From Pelatocladus maniniholoensis HA4357-MV3 (GTDB taxonomy: Bacteria; Cyanobacteriota; Cyanobacteriia; Cyanobacteriales; Nostocaceae), in NCBI GenBank assembly GCA_019359115.1, contig JAHHHW010000070.1, positions 1 through 64,000 of the forward strand: a stretch of DNA of 64,000 bases. The letters run 5' to 3'. Shown here one piece after another: positions 15,849 through 25,017 of this stretch (the stretch's first letter is position 1; the number at the start of each line of letters is the position of its first letter). Both the position numbers and the translations under genes were made by a program. Under the pieces are notes generated by a model. The model ran no database searches. It was not told where the DNA came from and was given only the letters and a program-made list of their open reading frames with translations.

Positions 15849-17516
15849 ATGAAAAAACGTGAAGACATCATAGAAAAGTTCTCAACGTTTCTCAGTTTTG
15901 GTAATCCCGGTAGTGATGGAAATCCTATTTGGCGAACAGATCCAGAACTAGAACGTTGTATGAGGAGTTTAGTAGAGTCACAAAGAGATGCTAATGAAGA
16001 ATTTTGGGCGCAATACTTTCTAAAAGTAATCAGAGAGAAATCAACACAACAGGAGACGGAGACACAAGAACAAGGGGAACAAGGAGGACAAGGAGGACAA
16101 CAGGACACGGGAAATTTCTCTGCATCACCGCATCACCCTTCGGGTGGTTCCCTCCGGGACGCTGCGCGAACGCAGTCGCTACAACGGAGGGTACCTCCGC
16201 AACGCCCTCCTCACCGCATCACCACGTCTTCTTTCATCGCGGGGAAACATTTATCTGCATATTTGCAAGAAGCTTGCTTGTGGGCTTCTCAAAAATCTTA
16301 TCAAAGATTTAAATATCTCCAGCATAAATATCCACTAGAAGAATTTTTTCAAATTGCTAATGCAGCTGCTAATCCAGCAAGTAAACTTCTCAAAAATTTT
16401 AATTTTGAATATCCACTGACGAATATTGAAGGATATGCTAAAACAGCAATCATAAGACTAATCAGCAATACCATTTATCAACATGATCTAGAAGCAAAGA
16501 GAGGAAAATTTTCTGATTATGGTTTACTAAAAGATTTAAACACTAAAGAATTACGCGAAGCATTGCTTTATCAAGGGATCAATCACACAAAACTTGATTT
16601 ATACTGCTTGGTTTGGCAATGTTTAGATAAAATTTATCAGCCAGCACGTTGTCAAGGAGGGCGTAGTTTAGAACCTCCAAATCAACAGCATCTACAAGAA
16701 ATTGCCTATTGCTATAATCAAAAAATCAATAAACTAGATTTTCCTACAACCTCAATTTCTAGTGAAAAAGTTCAACATATGTTATCAATTTGTGTGCGAT
16801 CTGCTCGTGATTATCGCACAAAACGTTTTTTACCATTAGAAGAATATGATAATGTTTCTGATCCCATACCTACACTTTGGGATAATCTCATACAACAAGA
16901 AACATGGGAGCAAGTTCAGTCAATTGTTTCAAATTTATTTGCATCTCTGCCAGAAGCTGGTCAAACCATATTTAAACTTTGGCAAGGACTAAATTTAACT
17001 CAAACTGAAATAGCGATAATTTTAAAAAATAAGTATCCAGACTTACAAAAACAATATCAAGTAGCTCGTCACTCAGATAGATATATTAGAAATCTATTAA
17101 AAAAAATAGCTATTGAATTGAATAAGCTTGACCCAGATATTTGCTTTAAAAATGAAAAAGAATTGGAAAATATCAAGGATGCTATGAATGAATGTTTGCG
17201 CTTTCATTGTCAAAAAATATTTTACTCGACATTAGATAAGATTGTAGAGCAGTTTCCAGAACAAGAAAAAATATCAATGCTTACAAATCAAATTCATACT
17301 TTAGAGCAAACAAATTATCAACAAATAACTGTCTTTATTTCCGAAGGCTCTCAGATAATTTCACATTTAAAAAAATATCTAGCTATATGCTTCAAAAACG
17401 AATTAGAGGAGAGTATAAAATTAGAAAAAAATTCTTTGGCAATAGTCAATCACAAAATAGCTGATTTTGTTGAAGAATGGTTAAAAACTAAATTTTATTT
17501 TACTAACCAGGGATGA
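15849..17516 (+). CDS. Sigma-70 region-4-like regulatory protein
   Basis: This 555-residue protein has one recognisable part, at about residues 358-424, which resembles sigma-factor region 4 or a related HTH (LPEAGQTIFKLWQGLNLTQTEIAIILKN, then YIRNLLKKIAIELNKL). The N-terminal half is helical and could hold a diverged region 2, but no clear -10 recognition motif is visible. Residues about 75-135 are unusual (Gly/Gln then Arg/Pro-rich) and are encoded by a GC-rich repeat. ATG 15849 is favoured over the frame start 15819 by its typical MKKRED start. Its stop overlaps the next frame. It heads a module with DUF1822, CHAT-CHASE2 and DUF928 genes and is the likely transcriptional component. Confidence 0.65.
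   Translation: MKKREDIIEKFSTFLSFGNPGSDGNPIWRTDPELERCMRSLVESQRDANEEFWAQYFLKVIREKSTQQETETQEQGEQGGQGGQQDTGNFSASPHHPSGGSLRDAARTQSLQRRVPPQRPPHRITTSSFIAGKHLSAYLQEACLWASQKSYQRFKYLQHKYPLEEFFQIANAAANPASKLLKNFNFEYPLTNIEGYAKTAIIRLISNTIYQHDLEAKRGKFSDYGLLKDLNTKELREALLYQGINHTKLDLYCLVWQCLDKIYQPARCQGGRSLEPPNQQHLQEIAYCYNQKINKLDFPTTSISSEKVQHMLSICVRSARDYRTKRFLPLEEYDNVSDPIPTLWDNLIQQETWEQVQSIVSNLFASLPEAGQTIFKLWQGLNLTQTEIAIILKNKYPDLQKQYQVARHSDRYIRNLLKKIAIELNKLDPDICFKNEKELENIKDAMNECLRFHCQKIFYSTLDKIVEQFPEQEKISMLTNQIHTLEQTNYQQITVFISEGSQIISHLKKYLAICFKNELEESIKLEKNSLAIVNHKIADFVEEWLKTKFYFTNQG
16066..16245. repeat. Repeat-derived insertion inside the sigma-like gene
   Basis: The stretch starts with AGGACAAGG-type repeats and continues with GC-rich palindromic repeats (CTTCGGGTGG, GACGCTGCGCGAACGCAGTC, AACGGAGGG). 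This composition is typical of intergenic repeats in this window and unlike the AT-rich gene around it. The frame stays open through it. Boundaries are approximate. Confidence 0.6.
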
Positions 17517-17521
17517 TTTAT

Positions 17522-18760
17522 ATGAACTTAGAAATGGATGAATTGATAACGCTTTATCCAGAGAAATTATGGTTAGAATTATCATCTCAAGAACAAGAAT
17601 ATGCATGGCAAATATCTGCTCAAAACTATTATTCTAACCCTGCTGCTCGTTGGAATTCCTACCTAAATTCTTTATGTTTGAATTCTTTTTTAAATATGTT
17701 GAAACAAGACCCAGATTTGGGTGAAACTCCAAATGTGTGGCCAAGCTATCATCAGTTACCCAGTTTTTGGGAATTTGTAAATGGTACTTGTATAACTTTG
17801 GGTGATCTGCGACTAGTGTTAATCCCCACCGATAAAAGTAATCTGAGAGAATTTCGCATCCCTCAAGAATGGGTTGATATTCCCAACTGGGTAGCGAATT
17901 ATTATCTAGCTGTGCAGATCAATCTAGAAGAAAACTGGTTAGGAGTGTGGGGATACACAACTCACCAACAAATTCGCGAGCAAGCTAATTTTGACCTGAT
18001 AGACCGAACTTATTTATTAGATGAAGAGGATTTAATTGCAGATATAAATGTCATGTGGGTAGCACGAGAAATATGTTCTGTACAAAAACCAGAGGTAAAC
18101 ATTTTGCCAACATTGTCAAGCATACAAGTAGACAAATTACTTAAGCAACTAGATCAATGGACTCCTGATTTACCCGAAAATATAAGTCATGAAGAATGGA
18201 TGGCACTACTAGCACTAGATGAAGAAAGGCAAGATTTGTACCAAAAAAGGCTTTTAAAACATCAAGGGAATCTTGTTGAATACAACCACTCTTTGGTAAA
18301 CAACTTAAGTAAATGGTTTCAAAATGTCTTTGAAGCAGGTTGGGACTCTTTTGACACCTTCTGTAGCTCACAACAACATACTTTAGCTGTGCAATTCCGG
18401 AGTGATGCTACTTTGAATGAAGTTCGGGTTAAGGGAGCTAAGTTAATTGATTTAGGGATGCAATTAAGGGATACTGCTGTTGTACTGCTGATTGGTCTAA
18501 CATCAGAGATCGATGAGAAAGTTAGTATCCGTGTCCAGCTACATCCAGCCAATGAAGAGGTGTATTTACCACCTGATCTAAAATTGCTTTTGCTTTCGGG
18601 GTCAGGAAACATTATTCAGGAAGTACAATCTAGAAGTCACGACCATTTTATTCAACTCAAAAAATTTAAATCTCCTCCAGGAAAAAGTTTTAGTTTACAG
18701 GTCGCTTTAGGTGATATCAGTATTAAAGAAAAGTTTATGCTTGAGAAGCTTGTTGGCTAA
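17522..18760 (+). CDS. DUF1822 family protein
   Basis: This protein of about 412 residues matches, by memory of the family, cyanobacterial DUF1822 proteins. It opens with LYPEKLWLELSSQEQEYAWQ, followed by helical segments and a strand-rich C-terminal half (AVVLLIGLTSEIDEKVSIRV) that may form a beta-sandwich. ATG 17522 has AGGGA at good spacing; the ATG at 17513 overlaps the previous stop by 4 nt and is the alternative. It is followed after 5 nt by the CHAT-CHASE2 gene, so the three genes look like one operon. DUF1822 proteins often lie near sigma-like and CHASE2 genes, but their biochemical role is unknown. Confidence 0.75.
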   Translation: MNLEMDELITLYPEKLWLELSSQEQEYAWQISAQNYYSNPAARWNSYLNSLCLNSFLNMLKQDPDLGETPNVWPSYHQLPSFWEFVNGTCITLGDLRLVLIPTDKSNLREFRIPQEWVDIPNWVANYYLAVQINLEENWLGVWGYTTHQQIREQANFDLIDRTYLLDEEDLIADINVMWVAREICSVQKPEVNILPTLSSIQVDKLLKQLDQWTPDLPENISHEEWMALLALDEERQDLYQKRLLKHQGNLVEYNHSLVNNLSKWFQNVFEAGWDSFDTFCSSQQHTLAVQFRSDATLNEVRVKGAKLIDLGMQLRDTAVVLLIGLTSEIDEKVSIRVQLHPANEEVYLPPDLKLLLLSGSGNIIQEVQSRSHDHFIQLKKFKSPPGKSFSLQVALGDISIKEKFMLEKLVG

Positions 18761-18765
18761 GAGCC

Positions 18766-21126
18766 ATGAGTAAACTGGTTGTATTAAACCTGGGAAAGGG
18801 TAATTTAAAGCAAGGCTTTCCCTCTGTGACTGCTGCACTGTGGGAAGATGGTAATCCAATCGCCATGCAATTTACGGGTAGCCTACCACCTGCACCAGAA
18901 CTTTGGTCACTCTACAAACGTTGGCAACTGCTTTATCAATTACTTTATGAAACTCTCTATCCTGGCTCTGATTGGCGTAATTACACAGATGACCTAGAGG
19001 ATATAGATATCGAAATAGATGAAGAAGATGTCACGAATGTTTCCTCTATTGATTTTAGTAATTTATGCGATGATTTACACAAACAAATTAATTCCTGGTT
19101 GAAATCTGAGCCATTTCGTCACATCGATCAAAAATTACGCACAAAATTAAACCCAGATGATGAAATACGCTTAATTTTAGCAACAGAAGACAACCAAGTT
19201 AGGCGTCTACCTTGGCATTTGTGGAATTTTTTTGAAGATTACCAAAAGGCGGTGGCATGTTCAAGCATTTTAGAGGTTGAGCAAGTTAAGCCGTTACGTA
19301 AAAATTCTGGACGAAAAATCAGGATATTAGCAGTGCTGGGTAATAGTCAAGGAATCGATGTCCAACAAGATCGGACGATTTTAGAGCAATTACCAGGCGC
19401 GGAAATTATTTTTTTAGTCGAACCACAAAGACAAGAATTGGATCGGTGGCTTTGGGATAAACGAGGCTGGGATATGCTGTTTTTTGCAGGCCATGGTTCA
19501 ACGGATGTGGAAAAAGAAAATGGTCGAATTCATCTCAATCAAACAGATACTTTGACGATCGCCCAATTAAAAAATGCTCTCAAAGCAGCGATCGCACGGG
19601 GTTTAAATTTAGTCATTTTTAACTCCTGCGAAGGTATAGAATTAGCACGGGAATTGGGTTCTCTGCAAATTCCGCAAATGATTGTCATGCGAGAACCAGT
19701 CCCCGATTTTGTCGCCCAGGAATTTTTAAAGCACTTTCTAGAAGCTTTTGCTCATGGGGAATCTTTCTATCTAGCGGTGCGGGAAGCACAGGATAAATTA
19801 CAGGGTTTGGAAAATGAATTTCCCTGTGCTAGCTGGCTACCAGTAATTTGCCAGAACCCAGCCGCAGAACCGTTAGTTTGGCCAGAACAGCGTGTGAGCG
19901 ATCGCCGCCCAATTTTGCCCAAGCGACGCATTCTCCCACTCATCTTGAAAGCAAGTTTAGTAATAACAACCCTTGCTATTGGTATCAGATCGCTAGGAAT
20001 TTTGCAGTTGGGAGAACTCGCAGCCTTTGATTTATTGATGCGATCGCGCCCTCCTGAAAAAACCGATCCTCGTATACTTATAGTAGAAGTGACAGAAGCT
20101 GATGTCAGCGCTCAACCTGCCACAGAAAGAGCAGGAGCATCACTATCAGACAAAGCATTGGCTCAAGCAGTGAAAAAACTGGAACGCTTCAACCCTCATG
20201 TTATTGGTTTGGATATCTATCGCGAAAATCCAGCCAAACCAGAATATGCAGATTTAGCCAAAACGATGCAAACAAGCGATCGCTTTATTGCTATATGCAG
20301 AGCCAGTGAAGACAAAACTAATCCTGGTGTTCCACCACCCCCAGAAGTTTCTACCCAAATCCAACGTCAAGGTTTTAGTGATGTCATTGATGATCCTGAT
20401 AACGTTATCCGTCGCCAAATTTTGGCTATGGCTCCTGCACCTCCCTGCGCGACTGATAAATCTTTTAACTTTCGCCTTGCTAGCCGTTACTTAAAAAACC
20501 AAGGTATTCAACCTAAACTGACACCTGAAAATAATTGGCAGTTTGGCAATGTGGTCTTTAAAACTTTAGAGCAAAACAGTGGCGGTTACAGTGATATAGA
20601 TAATCTCGGTTATCAAGTTTTATTAAATTGGCGTGCTGCCGATCCAGTCGCCCAAACAGTTACTCTCAAAGAGGTTCTCAACGATCAACTCACTGCCGAA
20701 TTAGTCCGCGATCGCATAGTGATTATTGGTACAACTGCCGAAAGTTTTCACGATTACTGGTCTACTCCCTACACTAGCCAAATGTGGCCCCACAAGGAAA
20801 TGCCAGGAGTTGTTGTACAAGCACATATGGTTAGTCAGATTCTCAGTGCTGTGCTGGATCATCGACCACTATTATGGGTTTTACCAAAGTGGGGTGAAAA
20901 CCTGTGGATTTGGGTTTGGTGTTTAGCGGGAGGTGTACTGGCTTGGCAGTTGCGATCGCGCTTACACTTGATCATTGCCTTAATCGGTGCGATCGGTCTT
21001 TTATATCTGGCTTGTTTGTTCTTATTAATACAAGGATTATGGATACCACTGCTTCCATCAGCACTAGTCTTATTAACAGGTGGAGCAACAGTGGCTACCT
21101 TAAGTTCATCTCAAAGTGAAGAATAA
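18766..21126 (+). CDS. CHAT protease fused to a CHASE2 membrane sensor
   Basis: This 786-residue protein starts with a CHAT (caspase-like) protease domain of about 390 residues; the His/Cys dyad is H243 in FFAGHGS and C288 in FNSCEG. A membrane helix follows (about 390-410), then a CHASE2 sensor domain (FDLLMRSRPPEKTDPRILIVEVTEADV) on the far side of the membrane, and a cluster of membrane helices at the C-terminus (WIWVWCLAGGVLAWQL onward). Both catalytic residues are present. There is no kinase or cyclase after CHASE2, so the protease is the only visible output and the architecture suggests signal-gated proteolysis. The substrate is unknown; the neighbouring sigma-like protein is one candidate. 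Confidence 0.85.
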   Translation: MSKLVVLNLGKGNLKQGFPSVTAALWEDGNPIAMQFTGSLPPAPELWSLYKRWQLLYQLLYETLYPGSDWRNYTDDLEDIDIEIDEEDVTNVSSIDFSNLCDDLHKQINSWLKSEPFRHIDQKLRTKLNPDDEIRLILATEDNQVRRLPWHLWNFFEDYQKAVACSSILEVEQVKPLRKNSGRKIRILAVLGNSQGIDVQQDRTILEQLPGAEIIFLVEPQRQELDRWLWDKRGWDMLFFAGHGSTDVEKENGRIHLNQTDTLTIAQLKNALKAAIARGLNLVIFNSCEGIELARELGSLQIPQMIVMREPVPDFVAQEFLKHFLEAFAHGESFYLAVREAQDKLQGLENEFPCASWLPVICQNPAAEPLVWPEQRVSDRRPILPKRRILPLILKASLVITTLAIGIRSLGILQLGELAAFDLLMRSRPPEKTDPRILIVEVTEADVSAQPATERAGASLSDKALAQAVKKLERFNPHVIGLDIYRENPAKPEYADLAKTMQTSDRFIAICRASEDKTNPGVPPPPEVSTQIQRQGFSDVIDDPDNVIRRQILAMAPAPPCATDKSFNFRLASRYLKNQGIQPKLTPENNWQFGNVVFKTLEQNSGGYSDIDNLGYQVLLNWRAADPVAQTVTLKEVLNDQLTAELVRDRIVIIGTTAESFHDYWSTPYTSQMWPHKEMPGVVVQAHMVSQILSAVLDHRPLLWVLPKWGENLWIWVWCLAGGVLAWQLRSRLHLIIALIGAIGLLYLACLFLLIQGLWIPLLPSALVLLTGGATVATLSSSQSEE

Positions 21127-21540
21127 CAATAAAAATATTTCAGAGGGAACGGGGAACGGGAAATGGGAAAAAGGGAAACCCACGCTTAAAGTTTTTTTAC
21201 TCTTAACTCTTAACAAAGAACTCTTAACCTGAAGTTCCCTGTTCCCTTATTTTGTAAACATGCATATTATCAACTAAATTGTGCAAAAATTTATCATTAT
21301 TTAGCATAAAAAAATTTTATGTTTTCACACTACTCCCTAAGTGCATAATCTTAATTTAATTACACCAATGAAAATAATATAAAGGCTAGTACTACTACCT
21401 TGGAAGTTACCCATTCACACATTCACGCATTCAGAAGAACTATATTTTATAGCTTTAGCCTTTTATAAAGGGTAGATTGATTTCTGACGTACTGTACTAG
21501 ATAAACAAACTGTACTGTAGTTCAACCAAAAAAATGACAA
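21127..21540. other. Intergenic region between CHASE2 and DUF928 genes
   Basis: Low-complexity facing repeats (GGGAACGGGGAACGGG and GTTCCCTGTTCCC) at about 21145-21250 may fold, followed by AT-rich DNA. The gap suggests that the DUF928 gene has its own promoter. No gene is seen here. Confidence 0.4.
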
Positions 21541-22323
21541 ATGACTAAATCAAAATGGGCATTAGCGATCGCTTGTATGTTGCTTGTCTGGATGAGCTAT
21601 TTTGTACCAGAAATAGCCCAATCCAATCAACCAGTAAATCACAATTTGAATACTAGCAATTCTCAGAATATAGAAATTCACTTTCAAGACAAAGAACCAG
21701 ATGGATCAAGGCGAGGTAGACCTAATAATAGGGTAGGAACTGGAAGCCGTGGTGACTGTCCGTCGGTGAATGTACCAATAATTGCATTGATACCAGAAAA
21801 AAATGTCGGTTTGACGGTTGATGATAATCCTAGCTTTTGGTTTTTTGTACCGTATAAATCACAAGACACACCCGTTGGAAAATTTGTATTACAGAATGAA
21901 GCAGATGAAGAAATCTATCAGACTAAATTTACTCTGCCTAAGACGCCAGGGTTTGTGAGCTTAACAGTGCCATCTACAGTACCCTTAGAACTTAACAAAG
22001 ATCATCAATGGTACTTCAAACTTTATTGTTCTCGCCAAAGACTACTGAACCCAATATTTGTGCGTGGATGGGTGCAAAAGATAGCAATCCAACCAAACTT
22101 AAAAGGTCTTTTGAAATCAACTACTAAACCACGACAGCACATCGCAATTTATGCTGAAAATGGGATTTGGTACTCAGCCTTGTCTGAGTTAGCTAAACTC
22201 CGCTTAAATGAACCAAAAAATCCTATACTTGCCAAAGATTGGGCTAATTTGTTGGAGGATGTTGGTTTAGCAAATATTGCATCACAGCCTATTGTGGGAG
22301 AAGTTATAGAAGAAAATAGATAA
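21541..22323 (+). CDS. Secreted DUF928 family protein
   Basis: This 260-residue protein has a signal peptide (about residues 1-28, ALAIACMLLVWMSYFVPEIAQ). It then carries the DUF928 pattern: a Gly/Arg-rich segment (RRGRPNNRVGTGSRGDCPS), the phrase LIPEKNVGLTVDDNPSFWFFVPY, a strand-rich middle, and a helical tail HIAIYAENGIWYSALSELAK. It probably acts outside the cytoplasmic membrane. It follows a CHASE2 protein, and a paralogue at 39223-39963 also follows a CHASE2 protein, so it may be a partner of the extracytoplasmic CHASE2 domain. The biochemical role is unknown. Confidence 0.8.
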   Translation: MTKSKWALAIACMLLVWMSYFVPEIAQSNQPVNHNLNTSNSQNIEIHFQDKEPDGSRRGRPNNRVGTGSRGDCPSVNVPIIALIPEKNVGLTVDDNPSFWFFVPYKSQDTPVGKFVLQNEADEEIYQTKFTLPKTPGFVSLTVPSTVPLELNKDHQWYFKLYCSRQRLLNPIFVRGWVQKIAIQPNLKGLLKSTTKPRQHIAIYAENGIWYSALSELAKLRLNEPKNPILAKDWANLLEDVGLANIASQPIVGEVIEENR

Positions 22324-22359
22324 AGGGTCGGGCATGAATCAGTTAAAAGTTAACAGTTT

Positions 22360-22410
22360 AATTTGATAACTGATAACTGATAACTGATAACTGATAACTG
22401 ATAACTGATT
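22360..22410. repeat. 7-bp short tandem repeat (GATAACT type)
   Basis: Six to seven copies of GATAACT/AACTGAT lie between the DUF928 gene and a convergent methyltransferase gene. Same unit as at 12040-12085. Confidence 0.85.
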
Positions 22411-22433
22411 AGTTGTTCCTAAATCTATCAGAC

Positions 22434-23078
22434 TTATGGTGAAGCGTTATTACGTCCCTTACTCGCCTGTATCACTTGCAAACTTCCACCCGCATATAAA
22501 CTTTGCTTGTTGATACTAAACCCCATTTCCATTAATAACCCAGGTAAGTCAGTCTTCAACAACTGCCAAGCAGTGTCCGTTTCAAATAACCACAAAAACA
22601 GCCATACAGATGGCAAAAACAAGGCATTATGAGGATGATGAAAATCTATAAAAGTAAACACTCCACCTGGCTTTAGCACACGGTATACTTCTTGAATAAT
22701 TTTTCGCAATTGCTCTGGTTGCATTTCGTGTAAAGCAACACTTGTATGTACCAGATCAAATTGATTATCAGCAAAGGGCATCTCTTCCGCAAAAGCTTCC
22801 ACATATTCTGCTTGTGGTACATTCTGTTTTGCCCGTTGCAGAGATAATGGTGAAGCATCTAATCCTGTTACATTTTGTGACAATTTGACTAGAAATTGTG
22901 TTGTTTGTCCACTTCCACAGCACAAATCAAGGACTTTGGTATCTGAGTGAATTGTTAAACCTTGCAAAGCTAATTGTCGAAAACGTTGTTCACCACCAAT
23001 ACTTATAGCTGCCAAACGGGATATACCATCGTACAGCCACTGGTAACGATAACTCCAATCTCGTAAAATTGTAGCCAC
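22434..23078 (-). CDS. Class I SAM-dependent methyltransferase
   Basis: This 214-residue cytosolic methyltransferase has motif I VLDLCCGSG at residues 49-57, an acidic motif II region (VTGLDASP), motif post-I FDLVHTSVALHEM, and YRVLKPGGVFTFID, the common class I fold signature. The closest resemblance is to UbiE-like small-molecule methyltransferases, but the substrate cannot be inferred. It is convergent with the DUF928 gene and divergent from hemH, with a shared intergenic region of about 95 bp. Confidence 0.85.
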   Translation of the reverse strand: MATILRDWSYRYQWLYDGISRLAAISIGGEQRFRQLALQGLTIHSDTKVLDLCCGSGQTTQFLVKLSQNVTGLDASPLSLQRAKQNVPQAEYVEAFAEEMPFADNQFDLVHTSVALHEMQPEQLRKIIQEVYRVLKPGGVFTFIDFHHPHNALFLPSVWLFLWLFETDTAWQLLKTDLPGLLMEMGFSINKQSLYAGGSLQVIQASKGRNNASP

Positions 23079-23172
23079 TGCCTCTATCCTTAGTCGTTAA
23101 CTTATATATTTAATAAAGATATATTGTTAACATTAGTAAAAAACCTGAAAAGATTGGGGGATTGTTACTGCT

Positions 23173-24336
23173 ATGGGTCGTGTAGGCGTATTACTACTCA
23201 ATCTCGGTGGCCCGGAGAAGTTAGAAGATGTAGGGCCATTTCTTTTTAATCTGTTTTCTGATCCGGAAATTATTCGCCTACCTTTTCCCTGGTTGCAAAA
23301 ACCCCTGGCCTGGTTTATTGCTTCACGGCGTACGAAAAAATCTCAAGAAAACTACCGCAAAATTGGTGGTGGTTCTCCACTGCGGCGAATTACCGAAGCC
23401 CAAGCAGATGCGCTCAAAGAACAATTGCAAGCCTTGGGGCAAGATGCAAAAATCTACATTGGTATGCGTTACTGGCATCCTTACACCGAAGAAGCGATCG
23501 CCAGAATTATCCAAGATGGAATTGAAAAACTAGTTATATTACCTCTGTATCCGCAATTTTCTATCAGCACAAGTGGTTCTAGCTTCCGGCTTTTAGAAAA
23601 ACTTTGGCAAGAAGATCCAAGACTCCAGCAGATAGAATACACGGTTATTCCTTCTTGGTACAAACAATCAGGCTATCTTCAGGCGATGGCAGAACTGATC
23701 ACTCAAGAAATTGACCAAGTACCCAATCAAGAAGAAGCTCATGTATTCTTTAGCGCTCATGGTGTTCCCAAAAGCTATGTAGAAGAAGCAGGTGATCCCT
23801 ATCAGCAAGAGATTGAGGAATGTACCTATTTAATCATGCGGACACTTGATCGACCCAATGCCCATACATTGGCTTACCAAAGTCGTGTTGGTCCAGTAGA
23901 ATGGCTACAACCTTACACTGAAGATGCTATTCCGGAACTAGCAACGCAAGGTGTTAAAGACTTAGTAGTCGTACCGATTAGTTTTGTTTCCGAACACATC
24001 GAAACACTAGAAGAAATTGATCTTGAGTATCGAGAATTAGCAGAAGAAGCAGGAATTCATAACTTCCGTCGTGTACCTGCTCTCAACACCCATACAGTAT
24101 TTATTAGAGCTTTAGCAGACTTGGTAGTTGATGCTCTCACAGCTCCCAGTGTCAAGCTCTCCCAAGTTTACCAAATGAAGAAGAAGGTAAAAATTTATCC
24201 ACCAGAGGCTTGGGAATGGGGTATTACTACGAGTGCAGAAGTCTGGAATGGTCGCATTGCCATGCTTGGTTTTATTGCCTTAATGATTGAATTGATTACC
24301 GGACACGGTTTATTGCATATGATTGGGATTTTGTAA
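23173..24336 (+). CDS. hemH: Ferrochelatase with C-terminal CAB-like helix
   Basis: This enzyme inserts Fe2+ into protoporphyrin IX to make protoheme. The N-terminal [16 protein letters not shown], the block [12 protein letters not shown] and the catalytic-region [18 protein letters not shown] are class-defining. Residues about 347-387 form a chlorophyll-binding-like helix with [16 protein letters not shown], the extension typical of cyanobacterial and plastid ferrochelatases, which anchors the enzyme in the membrane and links heme with chlorophyll supply. The 387-residue length is normal. It stands alone and is followed by a terminator-like hairpin. Confidence 0.97.
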   Translation: MGRVGVLLLNLGGPEKLEDVGPFLFNLFSDPEIIRLPFPWLQKPLAWFIASRRTKKSQENYRKIGGGSPLRRITEAQADALKEQLQALGQDAKIYIGMRYWHPYTEEAIARIIQDGIEKLVILPLYPQFSISTSGSSFRLLEKLWQEDPRLQQIEYTVIPSWYKQSGYLQAMAELITQEIDQVPNQEEAHVFFSAHGVPKSYVEEAGDPYQQEIEECTYLIMRTLDRPNAHTLAYQSRVGPVEWLQPYTEDAIPELATQGVKDLVVVPISFVSEHIETLEEIDLEYRELAEEAGIHNFRRVPALNTHTVFIRALADLVVDALTAPSVKLSQVYQMKKKVKIYPPEAWEWGITTSAEVWNGRIAMLGFIALMIELITGHGLLHMIGIL

Positions 24337-24367
24337 TTTTTGAATCAGGTTACAAATCTAGGTAGTA

Positions 24368-24396
24368 GGGGCGCACAGATAGACGTGCGCCCCTTT
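24368..24396 (+). terminator. Hairpin after hemH
   Basis: GGGGCGCAC (24368-24376) pairs with GTGCGCCCC (24385-24393), followed by TTTC. It lies between convergent hemH and the acetyltransferase gene. It may serve as a terminator, although the T-run is short. Confidence 0.55.
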
Positions 24397-24405
24397 CATT
24401 AAAAA

Positions 24406-25017
24406 TTAAGCTTGTTCTTTAAATCTGGGATAACGAGGACGACATGGTGTTCCCCAACAAACTTGTGCAGGTGGGATATCAGTAAAAACACTGCTACGGG
24501 CGCCAATGACTGCATTTGCACCAATTTTAACCCCAGCGCCAACAAAGCAATCTGCTGCTAACCATACCCCATTACCAATGCAGATACTCGCTGTTTTTAA
24601 CCCGAAAGCTGGATCGTACATATCATGACTACCAGTACACAGGTAGCTTTTCTGGGATATTATGCAATGTTCACCTATATGTATGTAATCCAGGCTGTAT
24701 AAAACTACGTCATCCCCAATCCAGCTATAGTCACCGATTGTGATTTTCCAAGGGTAGGTGAAGCGAGCAGTAGGTCTAATGAACACCCCTGCACCAACAC
24801 GAGCGCCAAACAGACGTAATAAAGCACAACGCAGACCATTTAGTGGGTGAGGAATCACAGGAAAAGCGATCGCCTGCACAAACCACCACAGCAGAACATA
24901 CCAACTGGGACGCCCACGGTCAAACCAAGATTGGTCATATTTGCGTAAATCTATAAATGTTTGGTAATTGGTAATTGGTAATTGGTAATTGGTAATTGGT
25001 AATTGATTATTAGTCAT
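24406..25017 (-). CDS. WcaF-like hexapeptide O-acetyltransferase
   Basis: This 203-residue enzyme belongs to the left-handed beta-helix (hexapeptide) acetyltransferases, closest to WcaF-type colanic acid enzymes that put acetyl groups on exopolysaccharide sugars. Signs are the hexapeptide rungs IGDYSWIGDDVVLYS, CIGNGVWLAADCFVGAG and IGANAVIGARSS, and the conserved YLCTGSHDMYDP. The first 19 residues (NQLPITNYQ repeated) are encoded by a 7-bp tandem repeat; the true core starts near TFIDLRKYDQ. Its ATG overlaps the stop of the upstream glycosyltransferase by 4 nt, so they are co-transcribed. Confidence 0.85.
   Translation of the reverse strand: MTNNQLPITNYQLPITNYQTFIDLRKYDQSWFDRGRPSWYVLLWWFVQAIAFPVIPHPLNGLRCALLRLFGARVGAGVFIRPTARFTYPWKITIGDYSWIGDDVVLYSLDYIHIGEHCIISQKSYLCTGSHDMYDPAFGLKTASICIGNGVWLAADCFVGAGVKIGANAVIGARSSVFTDIPPAQVCWGTPCRPRYPRFKEQA
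24962..25009. repeat. 7-bp tandem repeat forming the start of the acetyltransferase gene
   Basis: About six tandem copies of a heptamer (AATTGGT on the plus strand) read in frame on the minus strand as ITNYQLP repeats, so the N-terminus of the acetyltransferase is repeat-derived. Copy number changes would shift the frame unless compensated in threes. Confidence 0.85.
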
